Assembly: GCA_944388585.1 (NCBI GenBank)
Contig: CALXJI010000001.1
Span: forward strand, 124,001 to 188,000
From: an uncultured Clostridia bacterium
Lineage (GTDB): Bacteria; Bacillota; Clostridia; TANB77; CAG-465
Reading direction: 5' to 3'
DNA: 64,000 nt
Shown here: positions 28,303 through 36,314 of the stretch, in pieces
Layout: each line of letters opens with the position of its first letter
How positions within the stretch are numbered: the stretch's first letter is position 1
The notes under the pieces: model-generated
Database searches by the model: none
What the model was told of the DNA's origin: nothing
What the model saw: the letters and a program-made list of their open reading frames with translations, nothing else
Position numbers and translations under genes: made by a program

Positions 28303-28514
28303 AAAAATTTAAAAATATTATTTAATACTTAAACCGAAAAATTATTATAATATTAATTAAATAATTAAATTATTTGTTGAAAAAAATCTATAGCTAAGAA
28401 TTAGTAATAAATAAATTTATATAATACAATTTTATTTAACAATAGTAAAATAATTAGCAAGTATGTTAATTATTTTTTATAAGAATATAAAATATTAAAT
28501 TTAATGTGAATTTT
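28303..28514. other. AT-rich convergent spacer
   Basis: About 210 bases between the radical SAM gene and the convergent Spo0A-C-like gene. I see no gene and only weak AT hairpins. Confidence 0.5.
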
Positions 28515-28877
28515 CTATAAATGCAATTTAATTAAGTTACTAATTTCTTCTATAAAAACTTTAGGTTCAAAGTTTTTTTCATAGTATTCATATCCGAAAA
28601 TTTTTGCAAAGTTAGTTTTAGATAATCTTATATTTCTATTACTTAAAGCATAATTTATATTATTTCTTATTGCATTAATAGAGTATCCATATTCTTTGCA
28701 TAATTTAGAATAGATTTTATTTAGAGTAATGAATTCAATATCATATTTAATAACGTATTGAATACTTTTATTTATAAGTTTAGTACCACGATAAGAAGTA
28801 TTTAATCCAAGTGAGCGAAGTATATTTGTTATTTGTAATACTTGGGCAGGTTTTAAATTATTCTTTATATTATTCAT
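28515..28877 (-). CDS. Spo0A C-terminal-domain-like DNA-binding protein
   Basis: About 120 residues. The pattern ITNILRSLGLNTSYRGTKLI, then IYSKLCKEYGYS and AIRNNINYALSNRN, is that of the Spo0A effector domain (helix-turn-helix with the IR.AI region), without a receiver domain. Stand-alone Spo0A-C-like proteins occur on Clostridia mobile elements. Two ATGs are possible (28889 and 28877); AGAAAGG touches the first, so I prefer 28877. It may regulate island genes or interfere with host sporulation control; that is inference. Confidence 0.7.
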   Translation of the reverse strand: MNNIKNNLKPAQVLQITNILRSLGLNTSYRGTKLINKSIQYVIKYDIEFITLNKIYSKLCKEYGYSINAIRNNINYALSNRNIRLSKTNFAKIFGYEYYEKNFEPKVFIEEISNLIKLHL

Positions 28878-28947
28878 TACTCTACACATCCTTTCTAAAA
28901 CATAGGAGTAGAGTATACCAATATTATGTCAAATAGTCAAAAAAATA

Positions 28948-28996
28948 AAAGTTTCGTGTAGTGATACTAAAATATCGTTATACGAAACTTTTTTAT
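28948..28996 (+). terminator. Long hairpin with T run
   Basis: AAAGTTTCGTGTA (28948-28960) pairs with TATACGAAACTTT (28979-28991) with one G-T pair and an inner GATA/TATC stem, then a T run. It lies upstream of the Spo0A-C-like gene on the other strand, so it ends transcripts of unknown origin or acts in both directions. Confidence 0.6.
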
Positions 28997-29106
28997 GTAA
29001 ATTGATATAATATTACTATAATTTTTGCTAAATATAGTAAAAATTTGTCAAAAAATGGTTAAATATATAAAATGTTTCTTATTAAGAAACATTTATACAA
29101 AAATAG

Positions 29107-29145
29107 AAAAGAGTACTGGGACTCGATAAAAACAGTACTCTTTTT
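29107..29145 (+). terminator. Hairpin terminator
   Basis: AAAAGAGTACTG (29107-29118) pairs with CAGTACTCTTTT (29133-29144), then T. No plus-strand gene lies upstream, so a small RNA may end here, or it may serve the minus strand. Confidence 0.6.
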
Positions 29146-29252
29146 CCTTATAAGATTGCTCTTACAATATATATAATTAAATCGACTCTTGCAGAAGCCA
29201 ATATAATTACCACTACATTATATAACAAAAAGGCATTTATTAAAATACTTTT

Positions 29253-29275
29253 AAGGGAATTTTTTAAATTCCCTT
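29253..29275 (-). terminator. Terminator of the tiny peptide gene
   Basis: AAGGGAATTT (29253-29262) pairs with AAATTCCCTT (29266-29275). On the minus strand it follows the 17-codon frame after ten bases and is followed by AAAAGTATTTT. Confidence 0.55.
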
Positions 29276-29285
29276 TAAGTGTCTT

Positions 29286-29339
29286 TTAACATCCAGGACA
29301 ACCACCTGGAAAATTAGAATTTAATTCTTTTTCTTCCAT
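29286..29339 (-). CDS. Candidate 17-residue peptide ending in GGCPGC
   Basis: The minus strand reads MEEKELNSNFPGGCPGC and stop. AGAAGGG lies 12 bases before the ATG and a terminator lies ten bases after the stop. The acidic start and the Gly/Pro/Cys tail look like a signalling or modified peptide. About 190 bases of possible structured leader (inverted repeats AATTCTA/TAGAATT and GAGTC/GACTC) lie upstream, and a divergent XRE regulator follows beyond. It is too short for certainty. Confidence 0.4.
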   Translation of the reverse strand: MEEKELNSNFPGGCPGC

Positions 29340-29566
29340 GTTTACCAAAATCCCTTCTATAAGCCATATTCATACTGATGTCATTTTGAACTTCATATCA
29401 TGGAAGCATATTCAATTCTAACTCTGTATGGCTAGAATTAATCAAAAATCAATCAATCAAGCCTTTCTGCTTGGGTTAGAGTCAAAAGACTCCTTTACCA
29501 TAAATATGTTAGGAGAGTAATTATATCACTTTATGTTAACAATTTCAAGTAAAAATTGTAAAATAA

Positions 29567-29595
29567 TTGAATTTTAGCAAAAAGTATGATATAAT
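29567..29595 (+). promoter_or_regulatory. Promoter of the XRE gene
   Basis: TTGAAT, 17 bases, TATAAT; 33 bases before the start codon. Confidence 0.7.
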
Positions 29596-29627
29596 AATAT
29601 CCTTTTTAAAAAATATAGGAGATGAAA

Positions 29628-30322
29628 ATGTCTAGTTTTGATAGTAAGTTGTTTGGACAAAATTTAAAAAAAGTATAGAAGATTAAAGGGATTGAGTCAA
29701 GATAATATAGCAATGATTCTTGGAAAAACTAAAGCAACTGTTAGTAAATATGAAAGTGGTAATTTACTAATGAATGTTGAAGATATAAGTAAGATTTGTG
29801 ATGAGTTAGGTATATATTCATCAGATTTGTTCGAACAAGAATATAAAAATATTAATAAAGGAAATAATAGAAATCCTTTTAAGACAAATAAATTATATTG
29901 CTATTTTTATGCTTATGATTATAAAACAAAACAATATGGAAAAGGTAAGTATATATTTGATATAGTAGAAAGACCAGATTTTGTTATGGTTGATTTTTAT
30001 ATTCCTAATGATAGTAGAATATATTTAAGAGGATATATGCAATCAGATAATAGTGTATCTTTTATTGCTTTTGAAAATTATAAATCTAATAATGCAAGAT
30101 TGGAACATGTATTAGTCCAAATTAATATTGTAAATGGTGTTAATGATTTAATGCTAGGAACACTTGTTGGCTCAAATGCTCAATATATACCTTCAATAAG
30201 AAAATGTTATTTTTCTCAAAAAGATGTAGGATGAAATGTTAGAAAATCTTAAGCCATCTGCAAGTGATATACAGATGTTAAAAAAATCTAATGCTTTATA
30301 TTTAGATATATTTAATAATTAG
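29628..30322 (+). pseudogene. XRE-family regulator with two +1 frame breaks
   Basis: From ATG 29628 (TAGGAGATGAAA before it) the frame reads into GQNLKK and then stops. A run of seven A at 29666-29672 has one A too many; without it the text is GQNLKKYRRLKGLSQDNIA, a normal XRE helix-turn-helix. A second break lies near 30228, where GG should be one G; then the C-terminus becomes DEMLENLKPSASDIQMLKKS, with stop at 30320. The repaired protein has 230 residues, with a C-terminal beta domain. Two breaks favour a decayed gene. Confidence 0.75.
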
Positions 30323-30390
30323 TTAGAAATATTTAATTTTTGAAAATTATTGTTAAATAGTAAATATATCTCAAAAAGTTAAAAAAAGAC

Positions 30391-30419
30391 TTGATATGTT
30401 ACTTTAATTTATATATAAT
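30391..30419 (+). promoter_or_regulatory. Promoter
   Basis: TTGATA, 17 bases, TATAAT, upstream of the gene at 30492. Confidence 0.65.
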
Positions 30420-30491
30420 CATATAAATTAAAATAGTTTTTATGACAGTACTTTTTTAAATTGTAAAATAGTAAAATATGGAGGAATAAAA

Positions 30492-31265
30492 ATGATAAGT
30501 AGTTTATGGAATTTTTTTTGTGATAATTGGGAAAGTATATGTATGATTTTTGTAGGTTTTGTAGCAATAGTTGTATATAAAATGCAAAAAATAGATGAAA
30601 ATAAAAATGCGGCAATATTAGTTGTTACTCAAATAGATGATTTAAAAAATAAAATAACAGATATTGTTGAGATAATTAATAATAATAAATTAGATGCAGT
30701 TAGTATTTATGAAACTTTAGATATATTAGAAGAAAATCAATGGGATAAATATAAGCATTTATTTGTAGGTAAGATAGACTTGAATAGTTTAAGAATAATT
30801 GATAATTTTTATTCAGGAGTTTCGTTGATTAGAGAGCAACTTATTTTATCAAAGAAATTGCAACAACAATCTTTTTTTAACAATCAACAATTTTTAGGAC
30901 AAGATAGTAATATGTATTTAATACAATCATTAGATAATAAATATTCTTTTAATATTACTAATATAAAAGATGTTTTAAAAAAAATTCCAGAAGATAATGA
31001 AGAGATAAAAAATACAAAAGAGTATCTTATAAAAAATGCAGAAAATCTATTTCCAGCAAATATTGATCCAACTCAATTTATGAATGCATATATGTATAAA
31101 ACAAATGAATTAAAGGAAACATTTGGTAGACAAGGTGGATTCATATCATATTTACCAGAACAGATACGAGTAACTATAGATAAAGAATTGAGTAAATTAA
31201 GCCATATAGAAATAATAGGTTGTACGGGATATAAAAAATTAAGAAAAATTGCAAAAATAAAATAA
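30492..31265 (+). CDS. Single-helix membrane-anchored protein, unknown
   Basis: 257 residues. One membrane helix at about residues 13-30 (ESICMIFVGFVAIVVYKM) is followed by a soluble, helical domain. ATATGGAGG precedes the ATG. It has its own promoter and terminator, so it is a separate cargo gene. No family recognised. Confidence 0.6.
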   Translation: MISSLWNFFCDNWESICMIFVGFVAIVVYKMQKIDENKNAAILVVTQIDDLKNKITDIVEIINNNKLDAVSIYETLDILEENQWDKYKHLFVGKIDLNSLRIIDNFYSGVSLIREQLILSKKLQQQSFFNNQQFLGQDSNMYLIQSLDNKYSFNITNIKDVLKKIPEDNEEIKNTKEYLIKNAENLFPANIDPTQFMNAYMYKTNELKETFGRQGGFISYLPEQIRVTIDKELSKLSHIEIIGCTGYKKLRKIAKIK

Positions 31266-31268
31266 TTT

Positions 31269-31301
31269 GAACGTGAAATTAAATTTTCACGTTCTTTTTT
31301 T
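31269..31301 (+). terminator. Terminator
   Basis: GAACGTGAAA (31269-31278) pairs with TTTCACGTTC (31285-31294), then seven T. Confidence 0.85.
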
Positions 31302-31494
31302 GCATATATTTCAGTACTTACAGAGATTTTAGATATCTAAAATTTCTGTTATTTTTTGTTAAAATCAGATAAAATAAAAAAGTTTATGATTTTTTCTGTT
31401 ATTTGAAAAATATATCGACATTTGCCATTATAATCTAGTTAAGTTCGAACAAGAAATGAATGTTGCAATATTCAAGAAAGGAGTATGAGAGTAA

Positions 31495-32199
31495 ATGGAT
31501 ATTAGAAATGAAGAAGAAACATCAAGAAGAAAAGACTTAAATTTTAGGTATAAGAACTTAACAGAAGAAGAAAAGTTTATAGACAATGTAATGACAGAGG
31601 AGAATGAAAAAGAATCAGATAAGAAAACAACAGAACACAAGATAACAAAACAAGATATTATAAAGTCAGTAATGGAGCAAGTAAAGAAAGTAAAAAGAGA
31701 TGATAAAACACAAGAGCCTTCAAATATGGATAAATGGTTTAGTGAATATCAAAAGCAACCTATAACAATAAATAAAGAAAGAGTACAAACATATTTGGAA
31801 AATTATGAAGACTTAGAAAAGCTAATTAAGTTTAGAGAAGATAAGCTTGTTAGTGGAGAGGTTAAACCTGAAAGTAAAACATTAGAGATAAATAATATAT
31901 CAAATTTAGATTTCTTAGAAAAATCTAATATAAACAAAGAAGAATTCTTCTCTAAAGTAGATTACAAGTTAAGAGAGATGAAGTTTTATCATAGAAACTT
32001 AAGTTTTCTTTTAAGAAATCTAAAGACTTATGGATTTTTAGTTTATCAGTTTATTGCTTTTAAGTATTTCTTAAAGTTAAGTGAAAAAGATATACAAAAG
32101 TTAACTCCATTTAAAAATTTAGATTATTTAGATAATCTTTCAATTAACTATTTAAAGAATAAGTTAGTTGAGGAGGCTAGGAAGGAATGCCAGGATTAG
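31495..32199 (+). CDS. Element core protein, unknown
   Basis: 234 residues, highly charged at the N-terminus (disordered-looking for about 90 residues) with a helical C-terminus. AAAGGAG at 31477 fits the ATG at 31495; an ATG at 31485 stops at once. It overlaps the RadC-like gene by 13 bases and is the first gene of the element's right-end operon. Such proteins precede JAB/RadC genes on ICE-like elements; function unknown. Confidence 0.6.
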   Translation: MDIRNEEETSRRKDLNFRYKNLTEEEKFIDNVMTEENEKESDKKTTEHKITKQDIIKSVMEQVKKVKRDDKTQEPSNMDKWFSEYQKQPITINKERVQTYLENYEDLEKLIKFREDKLVSGEVKPESKTLEINNISNLDFLEKSNINKEEFFSKVDYKLREMKFYHRNLSFLLRNLKTYGFLVYQFIAFKYFLKLSEKDIQKLTPFKNLDYLDNLSINYLKNKLVEEARKECQD

Positions 32200-33170
32200 A
32201 AATTAAAACAATATATAATGCTATTCCTGAAAATGAAGAGATGAAAAGTTATATAGATTTAAAAGATATAAAAATTGAATCTAGAGAAGATTTAGTAAAA
32301 ACTTGTCAGATTTTTAGAAATCCTAAGTTTGAAACTTTTAGAATTATATATATGAGAGATAATTCAATTGTAAATTATGAATCTGTTACTTCAAGACTTC
32401 CTAATAGTTGTAATATTTTTAGAGTAAAATCAAAAACACCATACTTAAAAAATCAAAGAGGATTTGAAGATATATCAAGAAGAATGTATAGACTTGGTGC
32501 AAATGGATATTATCTACAACATAATCATCCATCTGGAAATGCTAGGGTAAGTATTGAAGATATAAGAATTACTAATAAGATATGTAAAAATATAAAAGGA
32601 TTTAGAGGACATATAATTGTAGACCACGGAACATATGCTTGGATAGAAAAAGATATGAGAGAAGATAAATTAATTGTTAAGAATAATGTCAAAATAGAAG
32701 GATTACCAGATATAGATTCTCCACAATTAATTAGAGATAATTCACTAATACAAAAACGTATAAGTAGTAGAAATGATTTAGCAAGACTTATGTATGATAT
32801 AAAACATTCAACTCATTATTCGAGTTTAATACTTACATCAGCAGACTCGTCAATTAGATTATTTCAAGAGATACCTAATACATTCATTAATATGAGTTAT
32901 AGGCAAATAGGTGGATATATAAAAAATAGATGTATTGATACTGGTTCAACAAGAGCTTTTCTTACTACTACAGATAAACCTTTTTTTGAAAGAGCAAAAG
33001 AGTTAGTTAATTTAGGATATGCTAGTGATTGTCTAGCATATACCGTAACTAATGAAAAAGCGACAATTATTGAGGGAGCAGATAAGAATTTTGTCGACCA
33101 AAATATATTTAAATGCATAGAAGATACTGATAGAAAAAGAAAGCTTGAAATAAAAGATAAAGAAATATAA
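32187..33170 (+). CDS. RadC-like JAB-domain protein
   Basis: 327 residues. The JAMM metal motif is complete: HNHPSGNARVSIED (H-x-H-P-S-G...S-x2-D) near residue 111, followed by GFRGHIIVDHGTYAWI. This is the RadC/JAB fold that is common on phages, plasmids and integrative elements. GAGGAGG precedes the ATG inside the upstream gene. The C-terminal half (about 170 residues) is not recognised. Its molecular role on mobile elements is not settled. Confidence 0.8.
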   Translation: MPGLEIKTIYNAIPENEEMKSYIDLKDIKIESREDLVKTCQIFRNPKFETFRIIYMRDNSIVNYESVTSRLPNSCNIFRVKSKTPYLKNQRGFEDISRRMYRLGANGYYLQHNHPSGNARVSIEDIRITNKICKNIKGFRGHIIVDHGTYAWIEKDMREDKLIVKNNVKIEGLPDIDSPQLIRDNSLIQKRISSRNDLARLMYDIKHSTHYSSLILTSADSSIRLFQEIPNTFINMSYRQIGGYIKNRCIDTGSTRAFLTTTDKPFFERAKELVNLGYASDCLAYTVTNEKATIIEGADKNFVDQNIFKCIEDTDRKRKLEIKDKEI

Positions 33171-33188
33171 TAGAAAGGATAGTAATAT

Positions 33189-33446
33189 ATGGAGAAATTA
33201 GATGAAGAAATAAAAGACATAGATACAAGCTATGTGATAATTGCAAAAGATGAAATTGAAAAACTAATGAGCGATATGAAAAGAGATTTATATCCTGAAC
33301 CTACAGAAGAAGATATAAAAGAAATGGAAGAAGCATTTAACTTGACTCAAAAAGAAAAACAAATGCAAGAGTTTAAAGAATTTATAGAGCAATCAAAGAA
33401 AGATTACGATTTTGAGGATAGAGAGGAGTATAACTATGGGAGATAG
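33189..33446 (+). CDS. Small acidic protein, unknown
   Basis: 85 residues, rich in E, K and D, helical, no motif. AGAAAGGATAG precedes the ATG. It overlaps the next gene by 11 bases and lies in the right-end operon. Confidence 0.6.
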   Translation: MEKLDEEIKDIDTSYVIIAKDEIEKLMSDMKRDLYPEPTEEDIKEMEEAFNLTQKEKQMQEFKEFIEQSKKDYDFEDREEYNYGR

Positions 33447-34113
33447 AGCAGTAATTAGTAATAAAAGTAAAAAAATGGGTGTGTATTTACATTGGTATGG
33501 ATATAGAGAATTTGTTGAATCTGTTTTAGCATATTGTGATGTAAAGAAATATAGAAGTCCTGATGTAGATGATGAGTATGGTTGGGCAAGACTATGTCAA
33601 GTTGCTGGCAATACTATTGGTGGTAATCTATCTGTAGGTGTAGGAATATTTAATAGAATGGATACAGACAACTGGGATAACGGAACATATATTATAAAAG
33701 ACTGGGATATAGTAGATAGATTATTTGCACATTCAAAAGATGAAAAAATGAAAGATACAATGTTTGAAAATTTAAAATACATTAATAATAAACAACCTAA
33801 AGATGAGCAATTAAAAGAAGAAGAGTTAGAGGCTTTTGCAAAACTTTGGGAGATTAGACATTTAGATAGACTAAATGATGAAAGAAAAGTTGAGGTTGAA
33901 AAAATAATTAAAGAAGAAATAGAAAAACAGAAAAGTCAAGAACAAATAAAAACAGAAGATATTATAAATAATGTCGAAGAACAAGAAGAAATAAAAGGTG
34001 TTGTCGAAGAGTTTGATTTAGATGTCCAAAAGCCGACAGAAAACGACTTAAAAGAAAAGAGTAAAGAATATAAAGTAATAGATAAAAAAGGAGATGATAG
34101 CTTTGCAAGATAA
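33436..34113 (+). CDS. Conserved mobile-element protein, unknown
   Basis: 226 residues from ATG 33436 (GAGAGGAG before it). The first 115 residues form a folded domain beginning MGDRAVISNKSKKMGVYLHW, with DDEYGWARLCQVAGN and a DWDIVDRLF end. The remaining part is a charged tail. I have seen this N-terminal block on Clostridia integrative elements but know no function. Overlaps both neighbours. Confidence 0.6.
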   Translation: MGDRAVISNKSKKMGVYLHWYGYREFVESVLAYCDVKKYRSPDVDDEYGWARLCQVAGNTIGGNLSVGVGIFNRMDTDNWDNGTYIIKDWDIVDRLFAHSKDEKMKDTMFENLKYINNKQPKDEQLKEEELEAFAKLWEIRHLDRLNDERKVEVEKIIKEEIEKQKSQEQIKTEDIINNVEEQEEIKGVVEEFDLDVQKPTENDLKEKSKEYKVIDKKGDDSFAR

Positions 34114-34411
34114 TGTAATTTATAGTGAAGAACTTATTAATAATCCTCAAACAAAAGAAATAGAATATGAACCTTTAGATATTTCAAAAAGAGATATGGA
34201 TAATAGACTATTTGTATTGTTACTTGAAAAGTATAAAATAAATCCATTTTCAAATTTGAGTGTAAAAGATGTAGCAAAAGATTTGGGAATGAATCAAAAT
34301 AGTGCTAATCAACTATTTAAAAGAAAAGATTTTCCATCATTAAATTTTACAAAACCTAAACAAATATGTGTACTATCATATTATTTGTGGAAGTTAGAAA
34401 GGAGAGATTAA
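34103..34411 (+). CDS. Helix-turn-helix protein, possible excisionase/regulator
   Basis: About 102 residues. The C-terminal half has LSVKDVAKDLGMNQNSANQL, a helix-turn-helix, followed by KRKDFPS, as in Xis/AlpA-type DNA-binding proteins. An ATG at 34094 touches AAAAGGAG directly, so the TTG at 34103 is the more likely start. It lies immediately before the integrase gene (stop and next ATG adjacent), the normal place for an excisionase. Confidence 0.65.
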   Translation: MQDNVIYSEELINNPQTKEIEYEPLDISKRDMDNRLFVLLLEKYKINPFSNLSVKDVAKDLGMNQNSANQLFKRKDFPSLNFTKPKQICVLSYYLWKLERRD

Positions 34412-35695
34412 ATGGGAAGAGATAAAGGAAAAGGCGAGGGATCTGTATTTTTTAGAAAAGATAGAAAAAAATGGGTTGCTCAATATTATGATTATGATCC
34501 AGTAACTCAAGAAAGAAAACATAAAGAAAAAAGCTTTGCAACAGAGGAAAAAGCAAAAGCATATTTACAATCTATAATGTTTCAAAAAGAAAATCCTGTA
34601 TATATTGAACATAATGGTATTCCATTAAAAGAATTAATGAAAACAATATTGCAGAATAAATATGATACCAATATTATTTCAGAATCTCAATATGAAAGAG
34701 TACAAAGAACACAAAAGAATATTTTTAAAAGTGCTGTATCAAATAAAAATATAGACGAGATTACACCAGAAGAGCTTCAAAGATATATAAATACATATAA
34801 AGATTTCAGTGATTCTACTATAAAAAAAGTTATGGAACAATTCAATCAAGCATTTAAATATGCTTTCGATAGAGGTTATATACTAAGAAATCCAATGGCA
34901 CAAGTTATAAGACCTAAAAGCTTAAAACAAGAAAAACTTGTTAGAGCTATGACACTAGATGAAGAAAATCAATTTGTTAGCTATTTACAAAATAAAACTT
35001 TAAAAGAATGTCCGTATAGAAATGAATTTTTAATACAATTATTTATGGGACTAAGAATAGGAGAGTGTCTAGCATTAAGTACACATGATATAGACTTAGA
35101 ACATAGAAGATTATATGTACATAAAACATTAACACATGGAATAAAAGGAGAAATAACAATGAGTAATTCTCCGAAGACAAAAGCCGGTAATAGATATTTA
35201 CCTATACCAGATTCGTTATATCCATATATAATAGAACAGATGAAATTTTGTGAGGGACAAAAGAATAATGATGAAAAATTATTATTTAAGCCTCCATTTA
35301 ATAAATATACTAATGCAGAAAATGTAAATAGAGCATTAGCGAGAATATTAAATGAATTAAAAATAGAACGTATGTCTTCTCATAGTTTACGACATACATA
35401 CGCAACTAGAGCAATAGAGGCAGGAGTAACACCAGTAGTGTTACAAAAATTAATGGGACATACAGATGTAGCAATTACACTTAATACATATACTTCGGTA
35501 TTTGATAAATATAAAGAAACTGAACTTGATAAAGTAAATCAATATTATATGAAACAAAACTTATTACAAGAAACTAATCCTAATAATGTAATGTTAGATA
35601 ATGGAACACAAGTAATAGAAATTAAGCCTAATATAATTAAAGATGGAGTAGATGAAGATAAATTAAATGAATCTTTAAAAGAGTATGAAAGATAG
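34412..35695 (+). CDS. int: Tyrosine site-specific integrase
   Basis: 427 residues. N-terminal arm-binding domain (GEGSVFFRKDRKKWVAQYY), SAM-like core-binding domain at about 70-180, catalytic domain with Arg in GLRIGECL near 214, HSLRHTYATR near 324, LMGHTDVAITLNTY with the nucleophile Tyr near 361. All catalytic residues are present. The gene reads toward tRNA-fMet, 400 bases away; that stretch holds the arm sites and the attR core. Confidence 0.95.
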   Translation: MGRDKGKGEGSVFFRKDRKKWVAQYYDYDPVTQERKHKEKSFATEEKAKAYLQSIMFQKENPVYIEHNGIPLKELMKTILQNKYDTNIISESQYERVQRTQKNIFKSAVSNKNIDEITPEELQRYINTYKDFSDSTIKKVMEQFNQAFKYAFDRGYILRNPMAQVIRPKSLKQEKLVRAMTLDEENQFVSYLQNKTLKECPYRNEFLIQLFMGLRIGECLALSTHDIDLEHRRLYVHKTLTHGIKGEITMSNSPKTKAGNRYLPIPDSLYPYIIEQMKFCEGQKNNDEKLLFKPPFNKYTNAENVNRALARILNELKIERMSSHSLRHTYATRAIEAGVTPVVLQKLMGHTDVAITLNTYTSVFDKYKETELDKVNQYYMKQNLLQETNPNNVMLDNGTQVIEIKPNIIKDGVDEDKLNESLKEYER

Positions 35696-35702
35696 TAATA
35701 AA

Positions 35703-35732
35703 GCCTTGCTAGAGTAATTATTGTAGCAAGGC
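35703..35732. terminator. Hairpin after the integrase gene
   Basis: GCCTTGCTA (35703-35711) pairs with TAGCAAGGC (35724-35732). No long T run follows on either strand, so it may be only a weak terminator or part of the attachment region. Confidence 0.45.
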
Positions 35733-35750
35733 AAAATTGCAATATATATG

Positions 35751-35958
35751 TTGCGTGTTATTTTACTGTCAAGTCTTTGAGGTATGAAGGTTGAGCCTGT
35801 ATCAAGGCTTTCAGAGATTTCTGCGTGTTCTTTGAAGATGAAAATATATAAAAAAATAGCCTTTTTGAGATAAAAAAAGCCTTGAAACCCTTGATATTAC
35901 TGGTTGCCGTTCAATTAACACGCAGAAATTTTACGGATAAAAAAACTGCGTGTTAATT
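35751..35958. promoter_or_regulatory. Integrase arm-type sites, right end
   Basis: Four related words: TTGCGTGTTA at 35751, CTGCGTGTTC at 35821, the complement of CTGCGTGTTAA at 35915-35925 and CTGCGTGTTAATT at 35946. One further copy lies at the left end (4523). No gene lies in this 400-base stretch; it is the attachment region of the integrase. Confidence 0.65.
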
Positions 35959-36071
35959 GGTAAAAAATTGCAGAAATTAATTTAAAATAAAGTAAGTTAT
36001 TAAAAATTAATCTTAGCTAAAAAGCCAGTATTTTCAATAGTTTCAAGGAATAAAATAAATTATTTTAAAAT

Positions 36072-36094
36072 AAAAAAACGAGGCTAAAAGCCTC
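36072..36094 (-). terminator. Current terminator of tRNA-fMet, supplied by the element
   Basis: GAGGCT-3-AGCCTC (36080-36094), followed on the minus strand by seven T. It lies five bases after the tRNA 3' end and inside the element, replacing the terminator now found at 4448-4464. Confidence 0.8.
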
Positions 36095-36099
36095 ATTTA

Positions 36100-36110
36100 T
36101 GGTTGCGGGA
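36100..36110. repeat. attR core (3' end of tRNA-fMet)
   Basis: TGGTTGCGGGA, the complement of the last 11 bases of the tRNA including encoded CCA, repeated directly at 4470-4480. Confidence 0.65.
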
Positions 36111-36175
36111 GCAAGACTCGAACTTGCGACCTTCGGGTTATGAGCCCGACGAGCTGCCAACTGCTCCATCCCGCG
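36100..36175 (-). tRNA. Initiator tRNA-fMet (CAT)
   Basis: 76 bases with encoded CCA. The anticodon is CAT in loop CTCATAA. The anticodon stem has three G-C pairs (GGG/CCC) and base 1 is C opposite A72, a mismatch; both marks are specific to initiator tRNA. The T arm GCAAGTTCGAGTCTTGC is intact. The gene is the target of the element and has been kept whole by it. Confidence 0.95.
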
Positions 36176-36192
36176 ATACTTATTACTCCTAT

Positions 36193-36221
36193 ATTATATT
36201 ATAACGTATACTAAAAGTCAA
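36193..36221 (-). promoter_or_regulatory. Promoter of tRNA-fMet
   Basis: On the minus strand TTGACT, 17 bases, TATAAT; 17 bases before the mature tRNA 5' end. Confidence 0.8.
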
Positions 36222-36269
36222 CACTTTTAGTATTATTTTATGATAAAATAATAAATTTATGCTCTTTAT

Positions 36270-36297
36270 TTGACAATTTTTAGTAACTTGATATAAT
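36270..36297 (+). promoter_or_regulatory. Promoter of maf
   Basis: TTGACA, 16 bases, TATAAT; 17 bases before the start codon. Confidence 0.75.
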
Positions 36298-36314
36298 TAT
36301 TTTAGGTGAATTTT

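Larger units (their letters stand above)
4470..36110. mobile_element. Integrated mobilizable defence island at tRNA-fMet
   Basis: About 31.6 kb bounded by the direct repeat TGGTTGCGGGA (4470-4480 and 36100-36110), which is the 3' end of tRNA-fMet including CCA. The integrase gene is next to the tRNA, as usual. CTGCGTGTTAA-like arm sites lie inside both ends. Outside the left repeat is a hairpin that fits as the old tRNA terminator; inside the right repeat the element supplies a new one. It carries a MobV oriT and a broken relaxase, so it is or was mobilizable in trans. Cargo is mostly phage defence. The 11-base core is short; the arm sites and the displaced terminator are the stronger support. 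Confidence 0.75.

Noticed and set aside
29165-29240. Minus-strand hydrophobic frame of about 22 codons as a type I toxin
   Set aside because: No ATG and no ribosome binding site; only a GTG in AT-rich sequence.
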